Source: Kalaharituber pfeilii (lineage: Eukaryota > Ascomycota > Pezizomycetes > Pezizales > Pezizaceae). Taken from it: DNA of 64,000 nucleotides. Shown here one piece after another: positions 23,976 to 35,576 of the stretch. Position numbers and translations under genes: made by a program. The stretch is from positions 2,604,001-2,668,000 of the forward strand of contig WHUZ01000001.1 of the NCBI GenBank assembly GCA_015179045.1, read 5' to 3'. The notes beneath the pieces were generated by a model that saw nothing but the letters and a program-made list of their open reading frames with translations, was not told the DNA's origin and did no database searches. The stretch's first letter is position 1. Every line of letters begins with the position of its first letter.

Positions 23976-25227
23976 TCACTCCTTCACTTCACACTTGTCT
24001 TCCCCAACCCATTCCAAAAAACCCTTCACCCTACTCACCACATCCTGCAACACACTCTCATCGACATTTGACAAATCGTGGGTCGCCTCCTCGATGACCC
24101 CGCTTCTTTCCTTATCCACCCTAACGCCTTTCTCCTCCATGACCTTCACCCACCTCTTCACCAACGCCTCTTTATCAATCTCGGCTGGCACCCACTGGTC
24201 CTCTTCACTGTAGAGTACCAACACCTTCACACTATCTGACGGGATGGCGCCAAAGGTGTGATCATAGACATACCGCTCCGGTATATCCGAAGAGAAGAAG
24301 TCCTCGTCTCCGACCGGGAATCCTGTAGTATTGTCCGGAGGCGCAGTCAGCGAGTACCATCGCTGGGCGGAGATTGGAGTTTCTAATCCGAAGATCTGAG
24401 AGGTAAGTTCGATCGGGAGGATGGATTTTCCTCGGGGAGCCAACGGGCGGTCGGGGGAGGGAGGAGTGTTGATGAGAGAGGTGGCGATGGTAAGTAAAGT
24501 TTTAGTCACGGGGTAGGGGGTGAGGGCTTCGCGGTCGGAGACGGGTGCTTGGAGGATTATCCCAGCAAGAGGTGGGGTGGGAGAGAGTTTTGTAATTAGG
24601 TGGAAGGTGTCTTGACAACCTGTTTGAACATTAGGGATGGTGATACAGTAAAAGTTTATGAGGAGGAAATACCAGTTGAGTGACCCATCAACACAATCTT
24701 CCCATTCGGCCTCAATTCCTTGAAAAACTTGACGCACAGGGCGAGTTCTTCCGCGTCCCTAGATCACCATTATCCATCAATTCTAATCAACATCTTCGTT
24801 AAGTTAGTACACACCTCTTGACACTTCCAGTCCCCCACCCCTTTCCACTGGAGGTAATTGCTACCTCCACGACCCTCCATTGCTGTCTAAGCTTCTTATC
24901 TCCGTAGATGGCTGGGACAATGCTCTGATGTACATACGCGGGCGAGAGGATGTAGTCGCCGAGGCCGCCGACGAAGAGGAGGGTGTTGAGGCTTTGGGTG
25001 TCTGCGGTGGTGGATGTCGTGTCGATACCAGGAAGGTGTTCAAAGGCTGTTAGTCTTGTGGCCTGGGGAGGGTGGTTAGCTCTTTGTAGAACAAGATACA
25101 AGCAGCGGAGGAGTAGAAGGGGAGAAGGCGGGGTATAGCTAGTAAGAGGCGGCTTAGAATTCAGAAAGTAGCATTCACTCACATACTCATGAAGTATTCC
25201 CGGGCAAGAATTCAGCTCCGCAGACAT
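23976..25227 (-). CDS. Alpha/beta hydrolase, DUF1749 family (siderophore-esterase-like)
   Basis: Four exons (25227-25183, 25062-24815, 24758-24673, 24619-23976) join into 340 residues; introns are 120, 56 and 53 nt. The fold is clear: LNTLLFVGGLGDYILSPAYV (first strand and oxyanion loop), VLMGHSTGCQD with the nucleophile elbow G-H-S-T-G split by an intron, VLVLYSEEDQWVP with the likely acid, and EEATHDLSNVDE with the catalytic His. This arrangement is typical of the fungal DUF1749 family, which includes SidJ-type esterases that hydrolyse fusarinine-type siderophores. The actual substrate here is unknown and no siderophore genes are nearby. An upstream in-frame ATG at 25293 would add 22 hydrophobic residues; I prefer 25227 because homologs start just before the PGILHEY segment. 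Confidence 0.8.
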
Positions 25228-26194
25228 TATAGGAAGCACCAGAAGCTCAACTAGCAACGTCAACCTGATAATCCAGCCGATGAATACTGACATATGTCGG
25301 AAGCTTCGAGCTACAAAAGTAGTTTGCCTATAATGAAGTTTGTGTTAACTGACCCAAAACTCAACTCAAAAAAAGGGAATTGGGGGGAGGCCGGTATTCT
25401 TCTGAGAATATAAGGTTTTTGTAGTCTCACCTGGACGTTAGCCCTATAATGTACGGAGGATTACCCGTTCGAAGGTGATTGGTCTTCCTTGAGTTTATAT
25501 AAATCCGCACAATTGCCTTACACAGAGAGGAAGAATCCTGAAGAAACCCAGCCTATAATCTGCCGCAGATCTCACGATCCAGATGTTTTCTTTTGTTCGT
25601 GTAAAGAACACCGACATCGTTGCACATAGCTGAAGTAAGCAATGTAAGCAATAACCTTAGTCTTATGCCACAGTAACCTTTTTCAGCATCTTGCATCATG
25701 CCCTACTGAGTCACCACCCTCCAATCGGCCTTTGTCGAGTTTGTCAAATTCACAGAACACATTTCACCACGTGTTTATGTAAGGATGGAAGGGAAAAAAA
25801 AGGGATATTACTATTTATCGCACAGAATTCCAAACCAATATTTGCTCAGTACCCCCCACCCACTACACCTCCAACATGAAGAGAAACTAACAAAACGAAA
25901 AAAAAGAGCAGACATAAACAAATTGACAAGAAAGATAAGCTTTTGCGAAGGCTAAAAGACCGCAGAAAACGACTAAACCCCAAAGTAACCACTACTCCAG
26001 AGTAAAAAAAATCAAGTAATCTTTTTTTCGAAGCTTTTCCCAACCCAAGTCATACCCCTTCCTTCTGAACCCGTTATGCATCATCTGTTATAGAATAATA
26101 TGTAGGAAATTTTTTTCGTGAAAAGAAAGAAAAAGGGAAAAAGGGAAAAAAGTAAAACAATAAAAGAAAAATTGGGCAAAATTGAAGGGAATAT
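25228..26194. other. Intergenic, no gene seen
   Basis: This is the 5' flank of the DUF1749 gene and the 3' flank of ILV2. It is A-rich at 25860-26190 with no recognisable gene. Confidence 0.55.
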
Positions 26195-28544
26195 TTATTC
26201 CTTCTTGTCCGAGGGTTCTTCATATACCAAAAACTCATGCAGTGCCTTGCCCGCTGGCACCATTGGTAAAACAGGCACCTTCTTCTGTAAGTTTCAGAAG
26301 GAAAATTAATTAGTTATGTTACTTGAGCAAGGATGGAGGGTTATGCTGGAGGATGAACTTACATCAATCACAACCTCAAGAAGCATTGGTCCCTCAGATT
26401 CAATCAATTGCTTGATCTTGTCAGAGAGCTCTTCAGGCTTCGAGGCCCTGATGGCAGGAATACCCATTGCTTCAGAGAGCTTCACAAAATCTGGGTTTTT
26501 CTGGTGAGTATGAGAGTATCTCTTCTCATAGAATAGGGTTTGCCATTGAGTCACCATTCCTTGCTCTTCATTGTTCAAGACGATCACTTTCACATCAATG
26601 TCGAACTGCGAAATGGTAGACATCTCGGAAAGTGTCATGTTGAACGAGGCATCTCCATCAATGTCAATTACCATGTGGTCTGGCTTAGCAACCTTGGCAC
26701 CAATGGCTGAAGGTAGCCCATATCCCATTGTTCCAAGACCACCCGAGGAGATCATCGTCCGGGGGTATCTCCATCTGAAATGTTGGGCGGCCCACATCTG
26801 GTGCTGACCGACACCAGTGGTTATAATAATCTTGTCCTTGATCTTCTCAGTTTGTCTGGATAGCTCTTCAATGACAATCTGTGGCTTGATCAAACCATTG
26901 CTAGTATCCCTGCTGAAAGCATTGAATGGATAACGTTTCTTCCACTGGTCGATTTGGCCAAACCATTCAGGTCGCGATGGAACCTCCTTAATGTGTGGAA
27001 GGAGAAGAGCAAGGTTATCGGCAACATCCCCCTCAACAGCCTCCGTTGCTTGAACGACTTTGTTGATGTTCTTTGGCATAATCTCGAAGTGAACAATACC
27101 GCCACGTCCCTCAGCTGCTGCTGCTTTTGCGGCAGGCGCGAACTCTATATTGATATTAGCTTCTGTTTTCGACCTTTGGAGGTGGAGAGTACACACTTGC
27201 GATGTTTCCGGTTACACGGTCGTCGAAACGAGCACCAAGGGCAATGATGAGATCCGCTTCTTGCATAGCCATGTTGGCATATGCACTTCCGTGCATCCCA
27301 AGCATGTGCAAGCTGCGTGGGTCAAGCTCGTCGAAGGCTCCAAGACCATGTAGAGTAGTTGTCACGGGAATCTGGGCCCTGTCAACTAAGGCCTTGAGCA
27401 ACACTGGCCCTTCTGGCCTATCGATCATTCCTTGTCCGGAATAGATGACTGGCTTCTTCGCAATGTTGATGAGATGGGCTACTCTTTCAATTGTTGCCTG
27501 CAATTCTCGTCGCCCAGCATCCCTTGCTGCGAGAGATGCAGCAGTAGGATTTGCCGGCAATGATGGAAGCACTGGAATGGCCTTGCGTAGAATGCCAGCT
27601 GTGACGTCCTTAGGTAAATCAACTAGAACAGGTCCGGGACGGCCTGATGTAGCAATCTCGAATGCTTCGTTTATTCTACGGGGTAATTCCGCAACATGCT
27701 TTACCATGACGTTCCATTTTGTGCAGGCTCTGCTGATTCCAACAACATCTGCTTCCTGGAAGGCGTCGGTACCAATGGCGGTCGTGGGGACTTGCCCACA
27801 GAAAACGATCAATGGTGTACCATCACTCAAGGCATCCTGCATAGGTGTCACAACGTTTGTAGCTCCAGGTCCGGATGTAACAAGGACAACTCCTGGCTTT
27901 CCAGAGGCTCGTGCATACCCTTGCGCCATATGCCCAGCACCTTGCTCATGCCGAGGAAGAATGAATTCGAAATGCGGAGAGTTGTAAATGGCGTCGAATA
28001 CTGGTAGAATTGCGCCTCCTGCATACCCAACTGTGCGTGGAATCCGAATTAGGACCAAGCGCTCTACAAATACAGAGATGGCCTGCACTTACAGATGTGC
28101 TTCACACCATGCCTGAGCATCATCTCATGAAAGATTTCACCACCTGAAAGTCCAACAAGTCTGATACACTTTTAGCTATAATTCCAACCCTGGTAAGGGA
28201 AGGGCACTCACGACTCATCCATTAACGGCGCCTTCTTCTTTTGTAGAAGTGACACGCTAGCAGCTGCTGATGCAGCTTCAGCTGTTGTAGGCTCTACATT
28301 GAATGACGGCGATGGGAGTGGTCGGGCACTGTTTTGGATAATGAAGCAAATGTGAGTCAAGCTGCCAGCAATTGATTTGATGAAATGGATGTACATACGT
28401 AGCCGCTGTGCTCTGATTCCTTGGCCCAGGAGCTTTTCGGCGGTATGGAGAGACAGCTGCCGGGGAGCAGGTTGTAGAGAAATGCTGAGCCTGGGAAGTG
28501 CGCCGTATAGCTCGAGCTGCCCGGAGAGTTGTATTTCGAAGCAT
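26195..28544 (-). CDS. ILV2: Acetolactate synthase catalytic subunit, mitochondrial
   Basis: Six exons (28544-28399, 28328-28212, 28160-28093, 28030-27197, 27144-26363, 26284-26195) join in phase to 678 residues; introns are 51-78 nt. The N-terminus is a mitochondrial presequence rich in Arg and Ser (MLRNTTLRAARAIRRTSQ). Thiamine-diphosphate enzyme blocks follow: GGEIFHEMMLRHGVKHIFGY, the catalytic Glu region RHEQGAGHMAQGYARASG, TSGPGATN, and the cofactor site DIDGDASFNMTLSE ending with LNNEEQG. The enzyme condenses pyruvate (or pyruvate with 2-oxobutyrate), the first common step of valine, leucine and isoleucine synthesis. The C-terminal exon encodes PMVPAGKALHEFLVYE, as in fungal Ilv2. Length is as expected. 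A Gcn4-type site lies upstream. Confidence 0.95.
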
Positions 28545-28649
28545 GATTGAGAACGAAGTTAAAATTAAAACGACTGAAATGAGCGAAGAGTAGGAGCAGG
28601 CAATCAACAGATGATGCGGGTTCAGAAGCAATTGAGCTTCACAGAGGGC

Positions 28650-28711
28650 TCTGGGGGAGGGCGTGGGAAGGAACGAGGTGGGGGGTGGTGGGGGAGGGGG
28701 GGGGGGGGGGG
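28650..28711 (+). repeat. G-rich purine tract with a G16 run
   Basis: GAGGG/GGTGG stretches end in an uninterrupted G16 run at about 28696-28711, 150 bases upstream of the ILV2 start. It is a low-complexity promoter-proximal tract, polypyrimidine on the ILV2 sense strand. Confidence 0.7.
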
Positions 28712-28792
28712 ATTGAAGAGAAGTGCACTACAGAAGTTGGAGATGTGGAGGAAAGAGAAGATTATATCCGCTACGGGGGGCAGCGACGAGTT

Positions 28793-28799
28793 TGAGTCA
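28793..28799 (-). promoter_or_regulatory. Gcn4/CPC1-type site (TGAGTCA) upstream of ILV2
   Basis: A perfect TGAGTCA palindrome core lies 249 bases upstream of the ILV2 start codon. Gcn4, and its filamentous counterparts CPC1 and CpcA, bind this sequence to induce amino-acid synthesis genes on starvation. The match of site and target pathway makes it a good candidate; binding is inferred. Confidence 0.5.
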
Positions 28800-30093
28800 C
28801 AGGCGCTAGCACCACAGCTGGATTTATGGGTCCCACCATATATTAAACCGGACCCAGCAATAGCAAATAATCAAGAAAAAAAAAAAGAAAAAGGAAAAAA
28901 GGTTAGAAAACAAAAAATACTCCTGCACGCGCTATTGGCCGCTTAGCCAGTCGGTTCCTGTGGCGCTGCCCCAGCGGCACGGTAGCCACTGAGGATCCAG
29001 CATATCATACCATAGCATGAGGGCAGACAAGCATTGACTGGCTTGGTATGCTGCTGCTGCTTCGTCCTGCCTACCGCATACTACCTCCTGCTACAGTACT
29101 GTACCTCCTGGCTGCTTGCCGCTGCTCCCATCAATCGCTATGCCGCTGTCCGCCCTTCATAGGCCAGCGGAGGCCATTCCCACTGCTGGTGCATTTGCAG
29201 AGGCACGCGCTCCATTTTTGCGGGCAGCTGCTTTCCGTTCCCCGCACCCTGAACTTCCCTGGCATATCATATGATAAAGGATTTTACCCTGGGCGAAATC
29301 TTGGCACTAATCCTGGCCCCTTGCCCTGGTCCGATCCTACCGAGCTGTGAATGGTGCTTCCGGCCTCTGCCAAGCCCGGCAACTTCCCTTCCGAGGCTCC
29401 AGGCTTGCTATGGTGCCGGGAGTTAATAATCAACATGAAATTTGCGACACAACCAACGCAACGCAAAACCTATCAGCAACCACAACCTGATATGAACTAA
29501 GGTAGAAATATCAAAAATCTATACTATTTGAGACGCTCTATCATTCTATGATATTTTCATGGCAAAATCTTTATTCGTTGTAAAACTGAAAAGGTTCAAA
29601 GTTTTTTTACTTTCTTAGGAAATGTAGCAAATGTTACATGCCAAGCCCCATACAAATGGATTAGACATCAAGAGGGTTCCCCCCTCTCGCACCGGCCGGT
29701 GACTCTTATATACATGATTTTCTGTACCATATTGATGGCATCCTTATGCCTGCATAATACGAAGACAGTTATTATAATAGAGATGTCTGAAATAGAAAAA
29801 AGAGCTTTCGGTATAGTTTCTCATAGACCTGCAATAGACTCTGGAAAAACCTTCTATGAGTGGTGCGAGCGTGGGAGCTGTAGACGTAAAGCGAGCGTGT
29901 AATGCGACCGTGTAAAGGTGACCGTGGCTTAAGGGTTCACCGATTGCAAGCAGCAAAATGACACATATGGTGCTGCTTACTAATGCTTGCCGGGAATGTT
30001 ACAATATGTTGATTATTAACTTCCGGCACCATATCCGCGTGCTAGTGCAAACGTCCATATTGCTGAACCCCATAGTCTCGTCTAACTAGAATA
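28800..30093. other. Intergenic up to the first pogo-like element
   Basis: Contains distal ILV2 promoter sequence, an A-rich run at 28876-28900 and no recognisable gene. Confidence 0.5.
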
Positions 30094-30961
30094 CAGTCAG
30101 ACCTTGCTATAATGAACCTCGCTATAGTGAAAACCTTGCAATAATGAACACACCACGCTCTCGGATTTCCATCCCCATACAATTTGACCTTGCTATAATG
30201 AAATCACACCAAATAGTGTAATGAAAAAAAATCTAGAGGAAGTTATTTTTATCTACATACAAATTGTTCTTGCTATAATGAAAAGATGCTCATGAAACCC
30301 ATAGAAACTCCCCTGCTACTGCCTTGCCTCCTGCGCACCAGTGATTCTTGAACAGCCCAGAAAACAGCAACTATGTCGCTATGCACTAGAGGTTGGTTTA
30401 AACCAAGTTGTGAGTGTCTGTTGCTTCCGGGTATATTGCTGGTATAATTGTCGCCGCTGGCTAGTAGATATCTCGACTGTTAGAGCTGCCCTGCCATGGC
30501 GAACAGCTACAAGCGGGGTCACGTGAAAAAAAAAAAAAAAAAAAAAAAGACTGTTAGAGCTCTGATCACGGAAGTCAGTCTACAGTGACCCGTGAAAAGT
30601 CTTGGGGATTGGGCAATATTGGGGCAAGTGTATCATGCAAGCCTAATCCCCAAGACCTTATACGGGTCACTATACTATTGATTTACTTTTGATTTATATT
30701 TTTCTCCCACTATCACTGCTCCTTACATTTCTATTTCCATTCCTAATCATCACTACCACCACCGTCCTATTCGAATTGATTTCTTCATGTGGCTATTTCC
30801 ATTACTAGTAAGTCTTAATTAGTAGCCAAGCTCAGCAAGACTCACGAACTCAGCTGCCAAGACTATATGACTAATTTTCCACAATTTTCTATACTGAAAA
30901 CCTTGCTATAGTGAAAACAAAGGGCCGAATTTTATGTATTCATTATAGCAAGGTCTGACTG
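30094..30961. mobile_element. Non-autonomous pogo-like (TA-site) element
   Basis: The ends are inverted repeats: CAGTCAGACCTTGCTATAATG at the left and its reverse complement at the right, each flanked by TA (30092-30093 and 30962-30963). There is no transposase ORF. The motif CTTGCTATAATGAA and variants recur inside the left end (about 30102, 30123, 30184, 30270) and near the right end (about 30902), as expected for transposase-binding sites. TA target and CAG termini fit the Tc1/mariner-pogo group. A 5'-truncated LINE has inserted inside it, so the original length was about 795 bases. Confidence 0.8.
30488..30548 (+). mobile_element. 5'-truncated LINE insertion nested in the pogo-like element
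   Basis: A 38-base LINE 3' tail (matching 299-336) is followed by about 23 A residues. It is flanked by a perfect 13-bp target duplication, GACTGTTAGAGCT, at 30475-30487 and 30549-30561. This is a textbook product of target-primed reverse transcription with extreme 5' truncation. Confidence 0.9.
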
Positions 30962-31269
30962 TATAGACCCAACCAAGCGCTTAATGGAAGTACATATACA
31001 GATAGTACAAACTGCGTGCCTCACCAGGCGCCTTGAGGCGAGTGAGGGCAGAAAATAAATTGGATAAAATTGTTCCGTCTGCCCCGCGCCACACCCCGCA
31101 ACAAAAAAAAAAAACAAAGCTCCTAGACAGATGTCTCGGTAAATGCAAGTGCCCACTTATGAAGCTGACTCGCCACATCTCCGACCCTGCCAATTCTCTC
31201 AATGTTCAGTCCCTCCCCTTATTATATCTTCAACTCGATGCCCCTCTATCATCGTCATATCTCCGAGAA

Positions 31270-32458
31270 ATGGCACAATTTGTCCCAGAAGTCGCCTCCC
31301 CTAAGGAGGTCTATCCAGAGGCAGTGCAAAAAGGTCAAACACGAAGCTGGGAGCATCTTCAAGCAAAGTTCCTGGAACTTTATAGCCGGAAGGCAGACTT
31401 CATCCAGGAGTCCTGGAAGAGTAAACATCATTGGTGAGGTGAGTGCGTCTCTTATAGGAACCAAATTAGAATCTTTGCACTAACAAGAACTTCAGCATAT
31501 CGACTATTCGTTATATGAAGTTCTTCCAATGGCTCTAACAGCGGATATGCTTCTTGCTGTCTCTGATGCCAAATCAGTTTCCTTCCCAGAAGCAACCCAG
31601 AACTCAAATTCGTCATTGTTAGTCATTTGTGCAAGCTGACAAACACACAACCGTGCCCATAAACTACAACGTAAGAGTTGTCGAGACCACACTTGCTGCC
31701 CAAGTTCTAGCCAAGAAGCATGGCTTGATCCTACCTGAGGACAATGGGCCTCTAGGTTCTACACTTCGAGGATTCCAAGATGCATACTTTGCCTAGCGAG
31801 GGGAGGCTACAGGACATCAAGGCCAATTGGAGACATGTATTGAAATTGTCAAGAGAAACTTGTCCAAGGAGGAGGGATATACTAGAGAGGAGAATACAGA
31901 AATGTTGGGCATCTCTATTGAGAAGCTAACTGAGAAATATATGACCGAAGCTCCAAGTATGCCTAGAACTGCATTATGGGAGCGATTCTCTAATGCTAAC
32001 AATTTTAATCAGTTCGTGCTGAGCGATTCCAAATGCGCAACCGAGCGCTTCATGTATTCGGTGAATCTCTCCGAGTATTCAAATTCATGAATTTCCTCCA
32101 CCTCGCACCAACAGAAGTATCCTCTGAAGTCCTCCAAAAATTGGGCAACTTGATGAATGAGTCGCAGAGGTCATGCCGGGACCTCTATAACTGCTCTTGT
32201 CCTGAGCTCGATATTCTCTGCAACATTGCTGTAAAGCATGGAACCTTCGGATCAAGACTTACTGGGGCAGGATGGGGACGATGCAGTGTTCATTTGATGG
32301 CACAGGATAAGGTTGAGGAAATAAAGCAGGCATGGAAGAAGGTATATACAAACCAGCTTTGAGTGAGGAGGAACTTGAGGATGCTATTGTGGTATCTAAG
32401 CCCGGAAGTTTTTTCAGTACTGTACAGGGTATTGCCATAGCCAATGGACAACTTTGAT
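31270..32458 (+). pseudogene. GAL1: Galactokinase pseudogene
   Basis: Pieces of galactokinase run in order: EVYPEAVQKG and FLELYSRKADFIQES; the sugar-binding motif GRVNIIGEHIDY (split by an intron at about 31439-31496); ALTADMLLAVSDA; then NYNVRVVETTLAAQVLAKK; LGSTLRGFQDAYFA; LHVFGESLRVFKFMNFL; CPELDILCNIAV; and the third motif LTGAGWGRCSVHL. Lesions are many: a frame change just before GRVN (about 31412); loss of roughly 150 codons including the Gly/Ser-rich ATP-binding motif; a frame change and TAG at 31795-31797; a frame change near 32030; another near 32360; and Gly to Arg in the third motif. The native enzyme phosphorylates galactose in the Leloir pathway. No other GAL gene is nearby. 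Confidence 0.88.
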
Positions 32459-32646
32459 GTCGCGACAAGCATGGTTGTCACATTATCAACTGCGATCTTG
32501 CCGGGGGTAATAAGCACGTGACTTCAACAGTCGGTATGTATTGGTATGTGCTCTTCTAGTAACACTATACTAGTACCTACAGTGACATCAACTTTATCAG
32601 ATTATTCAGATAAGGAGGCTTCTTGAAGTCCACGACCTAACGTCGT

Positions 32647-34439
32647 CTAGAAACCCTGCCTTTGGTGCCATAAATTCTCCCATCCCTTAAAAAAAGGCGA
32701 TTCGTCTAAGGTGCTCACTTCCCAGTCATTTTCAACAATTCCATTATCAACCTGCTCCGTTGCCCACGCTGTGAGCGTTGGAATAATCACGTGTTCAACA
32801 TGCCATGTCCCTTTATACTTCAAAAGCTCTTTCTTCCCTTCAGTCAAAATCTTCACGAGCAATGCTGGTATGTTTGGCTCTTCCCTCAATTGGTCCATTG
32901 GAGTAAATACAGCCTTGTAATTGAAAAGAACGGCGCCGGAAATGGGCAATCGTCGCAATGTTTGCCAGTCAACTCTGAGGTAAATATCCTGAACGGACAC
33001 ATTCGGATTTTGGAATGATCGAACTGTGCGGTGATGTTCATCGCCTGGTAGAATAAACAATGGTTGGCCTATCTCGAAGGACCAGGATCCCCGCTGTATT
33101 GGCTTCTTGGGAGGTAAATTCTTGGAGAAAAATCTATCCATTGAAAAAGACATCTTTGCAGCATAGTCAGGAACATTTCCAGTGGTATGGTGGATGTCAT
33201 GCAGGCAAAGACCGAGTTTTGTTTCAAGGCTCCAGCCAATTGATGAGCAAATGACACCAGCACGAAACGTGTACGTAACTGTGGGGTTAGTGGGGTCCTT
33301 CGTCGGTGTAATTGTAGGAAGCATGATTGCAAAGTCTTCTGGGACCTGTACATGGAGTTAGCCCTTAACTTGCAGCCTCAATTTCGACTGTGATTCAGGA
33401 TTATGCATACATGCTCCAGCAGTACCATCAATGGATGCATTCCCCGATCTAATGGTGTTTGTGTCCCGAGCAAGTGATTGACAAAGATCTTTCCATCCTG
33501 GGTCTCGGTGTCGCCAACCAACTCAAAACACTGGGGATATCTTCTTACAAGCCACATGACCACAAGTTCCATGGTTTCTCGACATGCTACCTGTACGTCC
33601 TCACCAGGAAGCCAGTCAAGAATTTTTCTACCATTCAATCGATATAGCTCCTTCCGCTGTGCAACTCGCTCTTTATAAGTGGATTCAACCTCCAGCCACC
33701 AGTCTGTTTCCATCCTAGAGAGTGCTATGGTATCATTAGCACCAGACAGAACAGAGCAAACTCTCCAAAACAAAAAGGATATAATTGAGGTCTTTGATTT
33801 TGAGATCATACTGGGCAACTGGGAAATGCAAGTAGGAGACTTACACATTGTCTGATGATAAGTCCATCTGAATGGCCGATAGGGCCTCGGTATTGCTCTT
33901 AATGGATCAAAGTTATGGTATAGGTGTGGCCATGGTACACCGGACAATTCCGCGTAATCAGGATATTTCCCAATATGTTCTCTTTCTTCTTTAGATTTTG
34001 GAATGAACCCTAGTGGGTATCCAGGGACCTCTCTTTCCGCCGAGTTAACTCTGGAGAACCCGGTTGATCGACTTGTATGCTTCTGAGGTGAGATAGGATT
34101 AGTAGGGTTCTGGGTTCCAAAGACACGCTCCCTTAGAAATTGCAACAGTAATCTCACATTATCTGCTTTACAGAGTCTGAGTTAGTTGAATATGCCTATG
34201 AAGTGCTACTGGGCACTACCTGAAGATGCATGAGATGCTATGGTTTGGCCTTTTTCGTCCTTCTCATATTCCAAACTAGTGTTCTGTTTGCCTCTGATAC
34301 GCCGCCTAAGAAATAGGGGTATGGACTTTTGTCCACCGAGTAAGAGAGAACCAATGTACAAGAAAATCGTCCCGAAAAAGAATAGCAGCAAAAGAGAGAA
34401 TGCAGAGGTAGTGATGCCTTTACCGATAAGCGGAAGCAT
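32647..34439 (-). CDS. Membrane-anchored DUF3445 protein (haem-dependent N-demethylase-like)
   Basis: Four exons (34439-34220, 34165-33845, 33724-33411, 33345-32647) give 517 residues; introns are 54, 120, 65 nt. The N-terminus holds one strong membrane span (FSLLLLFFFGTIFLYIGSLLL, about 14-34) followed by basic residues. The rest matches the fungal DUF3445 layout: RPFRWTYHQTMSLSRMETDWW, FVNHLLGTQTPLD, ICSSIGWSLETKLGLCLHDIHHTTGNVPDY, FFSKNLPP, RGSWSFEIGQPLFILPGD and LRVDWQTLRRLPISGAVLFNYK. Bacterial relatives include the haem-dependent oxidative N-demethylase alpha subunit. The histidine-rich CLHDIHH segment could take part in haem or metal binding. The substrate in fungi is unknown. Confidence 0.82.
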
Positions 34440-35576
34440 TCTGAAATTGAAATAGCAGAAACTGGATGGAACTCCACTTGTAATTCCTTCGAAGAAGAAA
34501 TAGCAAAAAGCTATTCGTGTAAGGTGCAAAGGTGGTGAGAAATAATATGGATTCCGCCCGCAGTAACATAGAATATACGGCTGCTAAAACGCTCCAATGG
34601 TACCCTAACGGTTTGACAAGACGAGATCCTATCTTTCCTGCATGACGAACAAATTTCGAATTGAATTGAGGCTGTAGGGTAAGGCTACCTGAGAGTAGGC
34701 ATATTTGCAGGACTGAGACATGCATATATGGATCAGATATTTGTTACTTTCAAATGTAGAAGCTATCACCGATTTTGCATCGGAGAATGCGTGCCAGGTG
34801 CCTATAATCTAGCTATACATCCGACAGAGAGCTATGGTACAAAATCCGAGGCCACATGAGTTGCCTTGTACTTAATCAACGAGGACGGTAGATCTAGACT
34901 CCAGTCCAGCACCACAAGGAGAATCATAAATGCCCCGCTTGGCGGGGAAAATCATGGAAGACATCTAAGTAGGTAGAGGATGATTTAGGCATGAGACTAA
35001 GGGACGGTTGGCTTGTGATATCAAAGTGGAGCCGAAAAAGTTCAAATTCATTCCGCTGACTTGCATGGTACTAAGCTGAAGGCGGTGATGTATCTGTGCT
35101 GCTCTCATCTAGTTTGGTTGCACTACCCTCATCCAGCTACCTGATATCTACATAATGGGCAAGGTGCAGCGTCAGCAACCCAAAATGACGTGTGAACTAG
35201 GGCGGGGAAGACAAGCACCCAAGTCAGACCAGAAAAAAAGCTTCCCGGAGGCAAGGCTGTTAATAAAATAATCACGAACCCTGAGATTTGCGGGTAACTT
35301 AATTAGTAATTATGCTGCAACCCTGAAAGTGCATGAGGTTTTGCAAGTTAGCCTGAAAACTCAGGAATTGACCACCGGCACTCTACAAACGAGGGGGTGA
35401 TTGTGATGCAGGTTGTGGTGTACTAGAAGCAGAATTGAGAGACGGAGTTTGAGAGAACCATGGTGGCACCCACGACATCATGCTTGGATAGAATTTTTTG
35501 AGTAGATAGAGGAGTCACTTTCTGGGAATTTTTCAGGACTTCTCAATAATAAATACATGGTTGCTAAGGCAACGTA
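34440..35576. other. Intergenic between the DUF3445 gene and the second pogo-like element
   Basis: This is the promoter side of the DUF3445 gene. No gene or RNA recognised. Confidence 0.5.
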
